NCBI GenBank assembly: GCA_019115995.1
Contig: DXCL01000021.1
Location: 1 to 48,986, forward strand
Origin: Candidatus Borkfalkia avistercoris
GTDB taxonomy: Bacteria > Bacillota > Clostridia > Christensenellales > Borkfalkiaceae
Reading direction: 5' to 3'
DNA: 48,986 nt
Part shown: positions 41,991-48,986 of the stretch, piece after piece
Layout: every line of letters begins with the position of its first letter
How positions within the stretch are numbered: the first letter of the stretch is position 1
The notes under the pieces: generated by a model
What the model was told of the DNA's origin: nothing
The model's database searches: none
Seen by the model: the letters and a program-made list of their open reading frames with translations, nothing else
Program-made: the position numbers and the translations under genes

Positions 41991-43244
41991 TCAATACAGC
42001 CTTTCCGGAAGCGGGAAGGCGCTCTTTTTTGTCCGCCGCGGCATAAACGCGCGGGGAGACGGCTTCTGGACGTATACCGACCGCCCGAAATTGAATATAT
42101 ACGCCGCCGTACATGATACGAACAGATACGGCGCCGCGGAAAAGCCGAAGATCTCTCCGCCCAAAAGGATCGGCGCGATCAGCGTGTTCGTTGCCGCGCC
42201 GAACAAAGACGCGTAACCCAGGCAAACGGCAAGCTCGACAGGTATGCCGAACGGAACTGCCAGCGCTGCCCCGAGCACTGCGCCCGCCGCGAACATTGTG
42301 GTTACCTCGCCGCCGATAAACCCGGCGCCGAGCGTAGCCGCGGTAAATAAAATTTTTACCGCCCAGTCGAATACGTATACCTTTTCGCCGGAAAACACCG
42401 TTTCGATCAGCGAGGTGCCCAAACCGGCATATCTGCCGCCCGTAAGGTATAACAGGCATGCCAGCATGACGCCGGCAGCGAGCGCCCGCACAAACGGATT
42501 TTTAACGGACGCCGTAAAAAACCGGCGCATCAGTTTTGACATAGCCGAAAAAAAGAGCCCCGCCAAACCGAAGATCGCCCCCAAAGCGAAGATCTTAAAA
42601 AGCAAGAGCCAGTTGAAGGACGGAAGCTCGGGCAAAACAAAGGTATGCGCCGAAAGCCCGGCACAGCCTGCGGCAAAATACGCGGCGAAAACGGAAAAAA
42701 GGGAAGGGATCATCGCTTTGAGATCCAGCTTTCCGACGACGGTCACCTCCAACGCGAAAAAGAACGCGGCAAAAGGCGTCATGAACAGGGCGGAAAATCC
42801 CGCCGCCATTCCCGCGACCGTAAGGAGCCTGCCCGCGCCGCTGAGAGGAACGTTCCGCCCTATATTGCCGCCGACGGCGGCGCCGATCTGGATCGCCGCG
42901 CCCTCTCTGCCCACGCTCGCCGCGAACAGATGCGCGCTCCACGTTCCGGCAAACTGAAACGCCGCCGCGCGCAGCGGTACGGGCGCGGCTTCGCCCCGTG
43001 CCGCGCGGAATACGCCCGCCATATCGCAGCCGCGCTTATCCCAAAGGCGGAAAACGGCGGCCGTGAGCAAGCCCGCAAGCGGCAAAAGCCATACGTTCAG
43101 GCGGAAATTTTTTTCCGCGAGCGACGTGACCGCGTTCAGTCCCGCGCCGAACACGCCGCATACGGCGCCCGCCGCAAGCCCGACGGCGACGCCGAGCGCC
43201 GCAAGCGCGAGATAGTACAGCAAAACGCGGAAAACTTCTCTCAT
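41991..43244 (-). CDS. CLC family chloride channel/antiporter, possibly fluoride-type
   Basis: A 417-residue membrane protein of the CLC family, about 11 hydrophobic segments. SVGREGAAIQIGA corresponds to the GREGP selectivity/gating motif, and GAGFIGGEVTTMFAAGAVLG to the second pore motif. The GxGGEVTP-like wording is closer to the fluoride/proton CLC-F branch than to GGIFxP chloride proteins, so fluoride export is a fair inference. No fluoride riboswitch was recognised upstream. The start at 43244 is chosen because GGAGG is 8 bases before it. It follows the YbaK gene at 51 bases and is likely in one operon with it. Confidence 0.85.
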   Translation of the reverse strand: MREVFRVLLYYLALAALGVAVGLAAGAVCGVFGAGLNAVTSLAEKNFRLNVWLLPLAGLLTAAVFRLWDKRGCDMAGVFRAARGEAAPVPLRAAAFQFAGTWSAHLFAASVGREGAAIQIGAAVGGNIGRNVPLSGAGRLLTVAGMAAGFSALFMTPFAAFFFALEVTVVGKLDLKAMIPSLFSVFAAYFAAGCAGLSAHTFVLPELPSFNWLLLFKIFALGAIFGLAGLFFSAMSKLMRRFFTASVKNPFVRALAAGVMLACLLYLTGGRYAGLGTSLIETVFSGEKVYVFDWAVKILFTAATLGAGFIGGEVTTMFAAGAVLGAALAVPFGIPVELAVCLGYASLFGAATNTLIAPILLGGEIFGFSAAPYLFVSCTAAYIFNFGRSVYVQKPSPRAFMPRRTKKSAFPLPERLY

Positions 43245-43295
43245 GCGCGAGACCTCCTTTCTGTATTTTGGCATAACCGTATTTTATTATGAATT

Positions 43296-43763
43296 TTATT
43301 CCGTTTTGAGCTCCGCAAACGCTGCCCCGCAAAAAGAAGCGAGCGCCCCGGGAGAAAGCTTCATCTGCTGCCCCGGTTTTCCCGCGCTGACGTATATCTG
43401 CGCGAAGCTCTGCGCGCTCGCGTCGAGAAAGGTGCGGAACCGCTTTTTCATGCCGACGGGGCTGCACCCGCCATGCACGTAGCCCGTGAGCGGTTCGAGC
43501 TCCTTTTGCCTGATCATGGAAACGGATTTCGCGCCCGCCGCCTTCGCCGCCTTTTTCAGATCGAGCGAAGCGCATACGGGCACGCAGAATACAAAATGCT
43601 CGCCCTTATCCGAAACCGTAACGAGGGTCTTGAACACGGCGTTCGCATCTTCCTGCAATTGGTTCGCGACCTGCTCGCCGTCCGTGATCTCGGGCGGATA
43701 GGTAAAACTTTCGTACGATATTTTTTTCGCGTCCAGCAGGCGCATGGCGTTCGTTTTTATCAT
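43296..43763 (-). CDS. ybaK: Cys-tRNA(Pro) deacylase, YbaK/EbsC family
   Basis: A 155-residue editing enzyme that clears cysteine from mischarged tRNA(Pro). It holds KTNAMRLLDAKKISYESFTY at the start and the conserved CVPVCASLDLKKAAKAAGAKSV (with the Lys of the active site) and LEPLTGYVHGGCSPVGMKK. The start at 43763 is by family length; the longer frame begins with GTG and no ribosome site. It is the first gene of a two-gene unit with the CLC gene. Confidence 0.9.
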   Translation of the reverse strand: MIKTNAMRLLDAKKISYESFTYPPEITDGEQVANQLQEDANAVFKTLVTVSDKGEHFVFCVPVCASLDLKKAAKAAGAKSVSMIRQKELEPLTGYVHGGCSPVGMKKRFRTFLDASAQSFAQIYVSAGKPGQQMKLSPGALASFCGAAFAELKTE

Positions 43764-43874
43764 AAAAAACCGTTCCTTTTGTGCTTTCACGAGGCATTAT
43801 AGCACTTGCATAAAATTATTTCAACCGAGTGCGCGGCAAAAATACAATATCCGAAAGATTTTTCTCAAAACGAA

Positions 43875-43903
43875 TTGACTTTACGTATACAACCTGCTAT
43901 GAT
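43875..43903 (+). promoter_or_regulatory. Promoter of the MATE gene
   Basis: TTGACT (43875-43880), a 17-base spacer and TATGAT (43898-43903). Confidence 0.65.
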
Positions 43904-43954
43904 TATTGCCGCCGCAAGGAAGCGGCAAATTTTTTTCGTTGCGAAGGCTCAAAA

Positions 43955-45331
43955 ATGAAAGCGCTCGACCTCGGCAGCAAAAATGTTTTTTCTACGGTTT
44001 TAAAGCTTACCCTCCCCGCCATGCTCGCTCAGTTCATCAACGTGCTGTATTCGGTGGTAGACAGAATGTACGTGGGAAATATACAGGACATCGGCGGCAC
44101 CGTGCTCGCGGGTGTGGGCGTTTGCGCGCCCATATCCACGCTCATCACGTCGTTCGCGTACCTGATCGGGCTCGGCGGCGCGCCGCTCTTTGCCATGTCT
44201 TTGGGGGAAGGGAGGGAAGACAATTCCAAAAGGATACTCTCCAACGCGTTCGTTTCCCTCATCGCCCTCTCCGTTCTCGTATCCGTACTCATGCTCTCGC
44301 TGCGGCGCCCCATGCTGATGACCTTCGGCGCGAGCGAAGATACATACGTTTACGCGGAGCGCTACCTTATCGTTTGCGCGGCGGGGGCGATCTTTCCGAT
44401 CCTCGCCACGGGGCTCAATCAGTTTATCGTGGCGCAGGGATACTCGGGCATCGGCATGGCGACCACGGCGATCGGCGCCGCGGCGAACATCGCGCTCGAT
44501 CCCCTCTTTATTTTTGTTTTCGGCTTAGACGCGATGGGAGCCGCGATCGCGACCGTCATATCGCAGTTTCTGTCTTTTGCGTTCGTTATCGTCTTTTTGC
44601 GCATGAAAAAGACAAAAGTCCGCCTCTCATTTTCCAAGCCCGACTTCAAGGTCATCTTCAAAACGGTCAAGCTGGGGCTTTCCCCCTTTATCATCATCGC
44701 CACAGACAGCGTGATCATCATCGTTTCCAACGCGGTGCTGCAAAGCTACGGCGGCGCGGACGGGGATATGTGGATCACCGTATCCACCGTGGTGCAGGCA
44801 TTTTTCACCCTCATTTCCATGCCTATGATGGGCATTTCCACGGGGTCTCAGCCCGTCATCAGCTATAACTACGGGGCAAAGAACATTTCTCTCATCAAAA
44901 AGGCGGAAAAGATCATCGTCGGCATGTGCCTCGCCTTTACGGGCATCATGTTCGCGCTCTCTTTTGCCATCGCCGCCCCCTTCGTTTCGCTCTTTACCTC
45001 CGACGCGGTCATTGCGGAAAAGAGCGTTTGGGGCATACGCGTATTCATGATCGGCGTTATCCCTCTCGCTTTCCAATACGCGTTCGTAGACGGGCTGACC
45101 GCGCTCGGGCAGCCGCAGTATTCCGTGGCGCTTTCCCTTTCGAGAAAGCTCATCGTGTATCTCGGCAGCACCCTGCTCCTGCCCGTATTTTTCGGCGTTC
45201 AGTCCGTCTTTTACGCCGAACCGATCTGCGACATCGTTGCCGCGATCGTCAGTTCAATCGTTTTTGCCGTCGCTTTCCCGCGAATCCTGCGCAAACGGCT
45301 CTCCGCACCGGACAAAGCGCTGCTCGGTTGA
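43955..45331 (+). CDS. MATE family efflux transporter
   Basis: A 458-residue exporter with 12 membrane helices in two similar halves. LKLTLPAMLAQFINVLYSVVDRMYVGN and, in the second half, GISTGSQPVISYNYGAKN are typical of MATE proteins, as is GLNQFIVAQGYSGIGM. Such proteins export cationic drugs or metabolites using Na+ or H+; the substrate cannot be told. The start at 43955 is chosen over 43829 because AAGG lies 8 bases before it and the longer frame crosses the promoter. Followed by a strong bidirectional terminator. Confidence 0.93.
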   Translation: MKALDLGSKNVFSTVLKLTLPAMLAQFINVLYSVVDRMYVGNIQDIGGTVLAGVGVCAPISTLITSFAYLIGLGGAPLFAMSLGEGREDNSKRILSNAFVSLIALSVLVSVLMLSLRRPMLMTFGASEDTYVYAERYLIVCAAGAIFPILATGLNQFIVAQGYSGIGMATTAIGAAANIALDPLFIFVFGLDAMGAAIATVISQFLSFAFVIVFLRMKKTKVRLSFSKPDFKVIFKTVKLGLSPFIIIATDSVIIIVSNAVLQSYGGADGDMWITVSTVVQAFFTLISMPMMGISTGSQPVISYNYGAKNISLIKKAEKIIVGMCLAFTGIMFALSFAIAAPFVSLFTSDAVIAEKSVWGIRVFMIGVIPLAFQYAFVDGLTALGQPQYSVALSLSRKLIVYLGSTLLLPVFFGVQSVFYAEPICDIVAAIVSSIVFAVAFPRILRKRLSAPDKALLG

Positions 45332-45342
45332 CGCGCATCAAA

Positions 45343-45386
45343 AAAACGGAAGGGCGGTACCCGAACGGGTGCCGCCCTTCCGTTTT
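45343..45386. terminator. Bidirectional terminator between the MATE and GH3 genes
   Basis: A long near-perfect stem of about 20 pairs (AAAACGGAAGGGCGG... with its complement), loop GAA-like, flanked by A-runs and T-runs, between convergent genes. Confidence 0.9.
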
Positions 45387-45420
45387 CAATTTTTTCAGCT
45401 TTTTGCGCCCTTTATTCCCT

Positions 45421-47565
45421 TTACTTTTCCAAAATAAGCTCGCAGGTCTGCACGTTTTCGCTGCTGAACCCGAGCATCACGTCGAACCTGCCCGCTTCGG
45501 ACTCATACTTTCCGGAAGCCGTATAGAAGCGGAGCATCTCTTCGGTGAGCTCGAAGCAGACCTCCGTTTCCCCGCCCGCGGGAAGCGACGCCCGCCTGAA
45601 CGCTTTGAGCTCTCTGACGGGGCGCACGACGGAGGCGAATCTGTCGCGGATATACAGCTGTACAAGCGTTTCGCCCGCGCGGGAACCCGTATTTTTCAGC
45701 TTTGCGCTGACCTTCGTTTTTCCTCCCTGCCCGATGACGGGCGAAGAAAGGCGCGGCGCGGACAATTCCCATTCGGTATAGCCAAGCCCGTACCCGAAAG
45801 GATACAGCGGCGCGTTGAGCGTATCGCGGTAGGAGCTGATAAAGCTCACGTTCTCTATGGAATCCGGCACGCGCGGACGGCCTGTATTGAAGCAGTTATA
45901 ATAGATCGGGCACTGCCCCGTTGCGCGGGGGAAGCTCATCGCAAGCCTTCCCACGGGCTCTTCCCTGCCGAAAAGGAGGTCTGCTACCGCGTTGCCGCCC
46001 TCGGTACCGGGCTGCCATGCGTACAGGATCGCGTCGCAATACGGCTCGATCTCGGTGAGCACCTGCGGCCTTCCTCCGAACACGACGGCGACGACCTTGC
46101 AGCCCGCTTCGCTGACCGCACGGACGAGGCTCGCCTGCGGCGCGGGAATGCGCAGGTCGGCGCGGCTCGTAGCCTCTCCCGAGCACTCGGACGGCTCTCC
46201 GACGCATACCACCGCGACCGCGCAGCCCTTTACCGCGGCAACGGCCGCGGGAATGCCGCTCTCATCTTTATCCAAAAGTTTGCCGCCGCAGCCTGCCGCA
46301 CAGACGACCTCCCTGCCGAGCGCCGCGCGCACGCCATCGTATACGCTGACCGCCTCTTCGGGGCGGCCCCAGCACGCCCAGCCGCCGAGGATATTCTTTT
46401 CCGCCGCATACGGCCCCGCGAGCGCGATGTTCTGCTCCGCGGAAAGGGGCAGAACGCCGTTATTTTTCAAAAGTACGCATGTTCTTGCGGCGGCTCGCCG
46501 CGCGAGCGCCCTGTGTTCGGGGCAGAGGCAGACCTCTTCCGCCCTTTTCGCGTCCGTCTCTCCGTACTTGTTTTCAAACAGCCCCGCCTTTTGTTTGAGC
46601 TCCAAAACGCGGCGCAGAGATTCGTCTATCCGCCCCTCTTTGACCCTTCCCTCTCCGACGAGCTCGGGCAGATAATGTATGTACGAGGAAGACATCATCT
46701 CCATGTCTACCTGATTGTTGATCGCGGTCTCCGCACATTCCTTCAACGTTTCGAGATAGCCGTGCCTGATCATCTCCTTTACGGCGGCATAGTCGCTGAT
46801 GAGCACGCCGTCGAAGCCCCATTCTTTTCTGAGCGTATCCACGAGGAGGTCTTTATGCCCGTTTACGGGCACGCCGTTGAGAAGATTGAACGAGCTCATC
46901 ACCATGTCGGCGCCCTCTTCCACGCAAGCGCGGTACGCCGGCAGATAATACTCCTTCAAGTTCCGCTCGCTCACGTCCGTCGTGTTGTACTCCTTTCCCG
47001 CTTCCGCGGCGCCGTATGCCGCAAAATGCTTGACGCAGCACAGTATGCCCCCTTTGTGATATCCGCGCACGAACGCCTTGCCCATTTCGCCGTTGAGATA
47101 CGCGTCTTCGCCCGTAGATTCCATCACGCGGCCCCAACGAGGATCGCGCACAAGATCTACCATCGGAGAGAAGGTGACCTGCACGCCGTTGTATTTCGCT
47201 TCGACCGCGGAAACTTCCGCGCACGCCTCCGCCAAAGACGGATCGAAAGAACAGCCCAGCGCGAGCGGCACGGGAAACACCGTGCGGAAACCGTGCACTA
47301 CGTCTTGCATAAAAATGAGCGGGATCTTCCCTTCCGATTTAGACAGATATTCGTCCTGCACGGCGATCGCGTCGGCGGCGCCGTTAAAATTGAGAACGGA
47401 ACCGACCTCTCGCGTATCCGCTTCGCAAAGATCCATGCCCTCGTCTTTGCCCGTGATCTCCGCCTTCGTTTCCGCGCGAACGATGACCGCGTTCACCTGC
47501 GAAAGCTGGCGCGCCTTATCTTCCAAGGACATTTCTTCGATGCATTTTTTAATAGCTTTATCCAT
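45421..47565 (-). CDS. Glycoside hydrolase family 3, beta-glucosidase-like
   Basis: A 714-residue enzyme with no signal peptide, so probably intracellular. The first domain (MSLEDKARQLSQV; VTFSPMVDLVRDPRWGRVMES; VKHFAAYGAAEAG) is the GH3 TIM barrel, with the nucleophile Asp in DGVLISDYAAV. The second domain has GEPSECSGEATSRADLRIP with the likely acid/base Glu. A fibronectin-III-like domain ends the protein (PFGYGLGYTEWELS; GETLVQLYIRD). The layout matches BglX-type exo-glycosidases. Substrate is a beta-linked oligosaccharide, perhaps gentiobiose- or xylose-type, but this is not readable. It is monocistronic, with its own promoter at 47620-47648. Confidence 0.93.
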   Translation of the reverse strand: MDKAIKKCIEEMSLEDKARQLSQVNAVIVRAETKAEITGKDEGMDLCEADTREVGSVLNFNGAADAIAVQDEYLSKSEGKIPLIFMQDVVHGFRTVFPVPLALGCSFDPSLAEACAEVSAVEAKYNGVQVTFSPMVDLVRDPRWGRVMESTGEDAYLNGEMGKAFVRGYHKGGILCCVKHFAAYGAAEAGKEYNTTDVSERNLKEYYLPAYRACVEEGADMVMSSFNLLNGVPVNGHKDLLVDTLRKEWGFDGVLISDYAAVKEMIRHGYLETLKECAETAINNQVDMEMMSSSYIHYLPELVGEGRVKEGRIDESLRRVLELKQKAGLFENKYGETDAKRAEEVCLCPEHRALARRAAARTCVLLKNNGVLPLSAEQNIALAGPYAAEKNILGGWACWGRPEEAVSVYDGVRAALGREVVCAAGCGGKLLDKDESGIPAAVAAVKGCAVAVVCVGEPSECSGEATSRADLRIPAPQASLVRAVSEAGCKVVAVVFGGRPQVLTEIEPYCDAILYAWQPGTEGGNAVADLLFGREEPVGRLAMSFPRATGQCPIYYNCFNTGRPRVPDSIENVSFISSYRDTLNAPLYPFGYGLGYTEWELSAPRLSSPVIGQGGKTKVSAKLKNTGSRAGETLVQLYIRDRFASVVRPVRELKAFRRASLPAGGETEVCFELTEEMLRFYTASGKYESEAGRFDVMLGFSSENVQTCELILEK

Positions 47566-47619
47566 AACGTTGCTCCCTTATGCCCGCGTGTCGCTTGTCC
47601 CGGCGGGCTTATCGGTTTT

Positions 47620-47648
47620 ATTATAACATACGCGAACGCAAAAAACAA
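47620..47648 (-). promoter_or_regulatory. Promoter of the GH3 gene
   Basis: On the minus strand: TTGTTT (47643-47648), a 17-base spacer and TATAAT (47620-47625). The leader carries a GCCCGCCGGGAC...GCGGGC hairpin before the GGGAG ribosome site. Confidence 0.7.
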
Positions 47649-47818
47649 CTCGCCTTGCCCGTTGAAAGCGCATAAAATCATTTGTAATGTAAGTAATGTT
47701 GCAAAAGGGGCAAAAACCGCGCTCGCTCCGCCGATCGCAAAAAGAAATCGTAGCGCATTCACAATTATTGATAACTTTGATAATACTTCCGGCAATTTAA
47801 ACACTTTTCAGGCTTTTG
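47649..47818. other. Intergenic stretch without a recognised feature
   Basis: Between the GH3 promoter and the promoter of the 77-residue gene no gene was seen. A short GC-rich part (about 47715-47760) contains GCGCATTCAC, reminiscent of the junction after hairpin III in the repeat family, but no complete unit. Confidence 0.4.
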
Positions 47819-47847
47819 TTGATTTTGTTCCGCGATTGTGCTATACT
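47819..47847 (+). promoter_or_regulatory. Promoter of the 77-residue protein gene
   Basis: TTGATT (47819-47824), a 17-base spacer and TATACT (47842-47847). Confidence 0.75.
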
Positions 47848-47933
47848 TTAAGTGCAAAGGCAAAAAGGCATATTCCATTTTTACATGATTTATAATTTGC
47901 GGCTGCACAAATTTTATCAGGAGGTCTACGGTC

Positions 47934-48167
47934 ATGAAAAAAACGGTCAAAGGCGTTGTTTACGACACCGAGGCGATGACTGTCGTCAAGAAGGTTTCGC
48001 ACGGCGAATTCGGCGATCCCGCGGGCTACGAAGAAACCCTGTACGTTGCGGAAAACGGCAATTATTTTCTGTACACGAACGGCGGCGAAGCTTCCCCCTA
48101 TACCGCTGAAAAGCTGACGTCTCTTTCCAAGGCGAAAGCTGCGGCTTGGGAAAAGGAAAACGCATAA
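47934..48167 (+). CDS. Small conserved-looking protein, 77 residues
   Basis: MKKTVKGVVYDTEAMTVVKK, then GDPAGYEETLYVAENGNYFLYTNGGEASPYTAEKLTSLS: a small, mixed-charge soluble protein, probably a compact beta-sheet with a C-terminal Lys/Glu helix. Proteins of this wording occur widely in gut Bacillota genomes but I know of no function. A perfect AGGAGG ribosome site lies about 10 bases before the ATG, a clean promoter precedes it and a terminator follows, so it is a well-expressed stand-alone gene. Confidence 0.85.
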   Translation: MKKTVKGVVYDTEAMTVVKKVSHGEFGDPAGYEETLYVAENGNYFLYTNGGEASPYTAEKLTSLSKAKAAAWEKENA

Positions 48168-48172
48168 CGAAG

Positions 48173-48196
48173 GCGCGTATTCACGCGCCCTTTTTA
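48173..48196 (+). terminator. Terminator of the 77-residue protein gene
   Basis: The stem GGCGCG/CGCGCC (48173-48178 with 48185-48190) followed by CTTTTT. Confidence 0.8.
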
Positions 48197-48213
48197 CTGC
48201 AAAAAAATTCAAG

Positions 48214-48256
48214 AAGGCGGCGCTTTCAGACGAAAGCGCCGCCTTCTTCTCTTTTT
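48214..48256 (-). terminator. Terminator of the right-end gene
   Basis: The stem GAAGGCG(G)CGCTTTC with GAAAGCGCGCCTTC (48214-48246, one bulged G). On the minus strand a T-run follows at 48202-48208. On the plus side TTCTCTTTTT also follows. Confidence 0.75.
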
Positions 48257-48891
48257 ACTTTCCGAGAAAATAGATCTTTCTTTTAGAGCGGGCGATCTTC
48301 CTCCAAAGTTCGCTGAGGCGGACGTCGGTGAACTCCGCGCCGCGGCCGCGCTCCTCCGCGAGCGTTACGGGGCGGGCAAAATCCGCCCAGCCCTCCGTAT
48401 AATGCGAACAAAGGCGTTCGGGATTGTCGTACAAAAAAACGGTGTTGTCGAACAAAAACGGTTTTACCAGTCGCAAAAAGGGCGTCCATGCCGCCTCCTC
48501 CTCGAATTGGTCGACCAACGCGAGAAAACGCTTTTTCTCTCTCTTTTTGATGTACGTCATGAAAGAAAAAACGATCTCGTCTCCCAACACGGAATAAGAG
48601 CCGTCCACCGAATAAAAATGAAACCCGTTTTTATCGAAAAAGCGCAAAAAAGCCGCGTCCATGCCGTCGAACAGCGCGCTTTTCAGCCAGTAAGCGGCGC
48701 ATTTGAGCTCGTCGTCGGCATTTTCCGCATGGTAGGTAACGAGCACCTGCAAATCCTTTCCTCCGCCACGCTTTTCGATCGCCTTTTTATCTTCCTTCGG
48801 CTTGCATTCGGGCGCGTAAACGTACGGGCGCAGCGGCAGTTCTCCGAAGGTGCGGCGCACCAACTCTTAATAGCTTGAACTTCTTTGTCAT
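48255..48891 (-). pseudogene. Hypothetical protein gene, apparently frameshifted near its start
   Basis: The long frame (48255-48863, about 200 residues) has no ATG at its beginning: only TTG/GTG codons (48863, 48860), no ribosome site, and an in-frame stop two codons upstream. In another frame an ATG at 48891 opens MTKKFKLLRV; removing one G from the GG at about 48861-48862 would join it to VRRTFGELPLRPYVYAPE. I do not recognise the protein. It is basic and aromatic-rich, with FLRFFDKNGFHFYSVDGSYSVLGDEIVFSFM and no membrane segment. Either a real broken gene, an assembly error or a non-ATG start are possible. Confidence 0.55.
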
Positions 48892-48960
48892 AAAAAGAAT
48901 GTTCGGGCTATTTTGTTTTATTGAGGAATTTGAGAAGTTCCGAAAGTAAAAAGAAAAGGA

Positions 48961-48980
48961 GCACGCGGATTTCCGCGTGC
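48961..48980 (-). terminator. Terminator of a gene beyond the right edge
   Basis: The stem GCACGCGGA (48961-48969) with TCCGCGTGC (48972-48980). On the minus strand TCCTTTTCTTTTTA follows. It would end a minus-strand gene lying outside the window. Confidence 0.7.
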
Positions 48981-48986
48981 CCCTCG

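Noticed and set aside
43245-43295. A fluoride riboswitch before the CLC gene
   Set aside because: The 51-base gap is too short and shows no conserved riboswitch motif.
47715-47760. A degenerate repeat unit near GCGCATTCAC
   Set aside because: Only one short motif is shared and no pairing partners were found.
44926-47895. A 989-codon open frame on the plus strand opposite the GH3 gene
   Set aside because: It is the reverse-frame shadow of a GC-rich gene: the GH3 protein on the minus strand matches its family from end to end, whereas this frame gives low-complexity Arg/His/Ala-rich sequence, and it also runs through the MATE gene.

Overview
The window looks like chromosomal DNA of an anaerobic, fairly GC-rich Bacillota (Clostridia-type) bacterium. 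The grounds are Shine-Dalgarno sites of the GGAGG type, sigma-A-like promoters (TTGACA/TATAAT with 17-base spacers), the zinc-binding (C+) forms of S4, S14, L33 and L36, an L10-type leader before rplJ, a ruvX-DUF1292 pair, and the anaerobic enzymes NrdG and a flavodiiron protein. The exact taxon cannot be fixed from sequence reading alone. No rRNA, tRNA, insertion sequence or CRISPR array was seen.

Layout. 1-7,200: a partial lipoprotein protease, an NrdG-type radical SAM activase, ruvX and a Cys/acid-rich DUF1292 protein, a UMF1-like transporter with a zinc-dependent phospholipase-C-like protein, a small membrane protein, a two-repeat Myb-like protein, and a divergent orphan. 7,246-10,606: uracil salvage (uraA-upp) and a cyclophilin-like lipoprotein whose active-site residues look lost. 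10,952-31,526 (minus strand): the main ribosomal supercluster, read from right to left. It runs rpmG-secE-nusG-rplK-rplA, an L10 leader with attenuator, rplJ-rplL, a terminator, the S10 promoter and a structured leader. Then come the S10, spc and alpha gene groups from rpsJ through secY-adk-map-KOW-infA to rplQ. rpoB, rpoC, rpsL, rpsG, fusA and tuf, often found between rplL and rpsJ, are absent. 31,821-34,952: flavodiiron protein, then tilS-hpt. 35,034-41,959: two giant, divergent, AT-richer surface-glycan proteins with matching HAD modules and C-terminal tails. 41,991-47,565: a CLC-type channel/antiporter with a YbaK deacylase, a MATE exporter and a GH3 glycosidase. The right end holds a conserved-looking 77-residue protein and an apparently frameshifted gene.

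The most unusual feature is a family of about 200-base intergenic repeats. Each is built from five successive hairpins in the same order. The stem sequences differ between copies while pairing and loops are kept, which is the pattern expected of a selected RNA or single-stranded DNA fold. Two copies form an inverted pair with a palindrome at its centre between two convergent genes (1,356-1,804). Three more are tandem at about 220-base spacing (28,391-28,985), between the L10 attenuator and rplJ, where they lengthen the rplJ leader by about 600 bases. I know of no described element with this architecture.

Genes are close-packed and many overlap by 1 to 16 bases (uraA/upp, tilS/hpt, phospholipase/transporter, rpsC/rplP/rpmC, rplD/rplW), which suggests translational coupling. 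Most convergent gene pairs are separated by strong intrinsic terminators.
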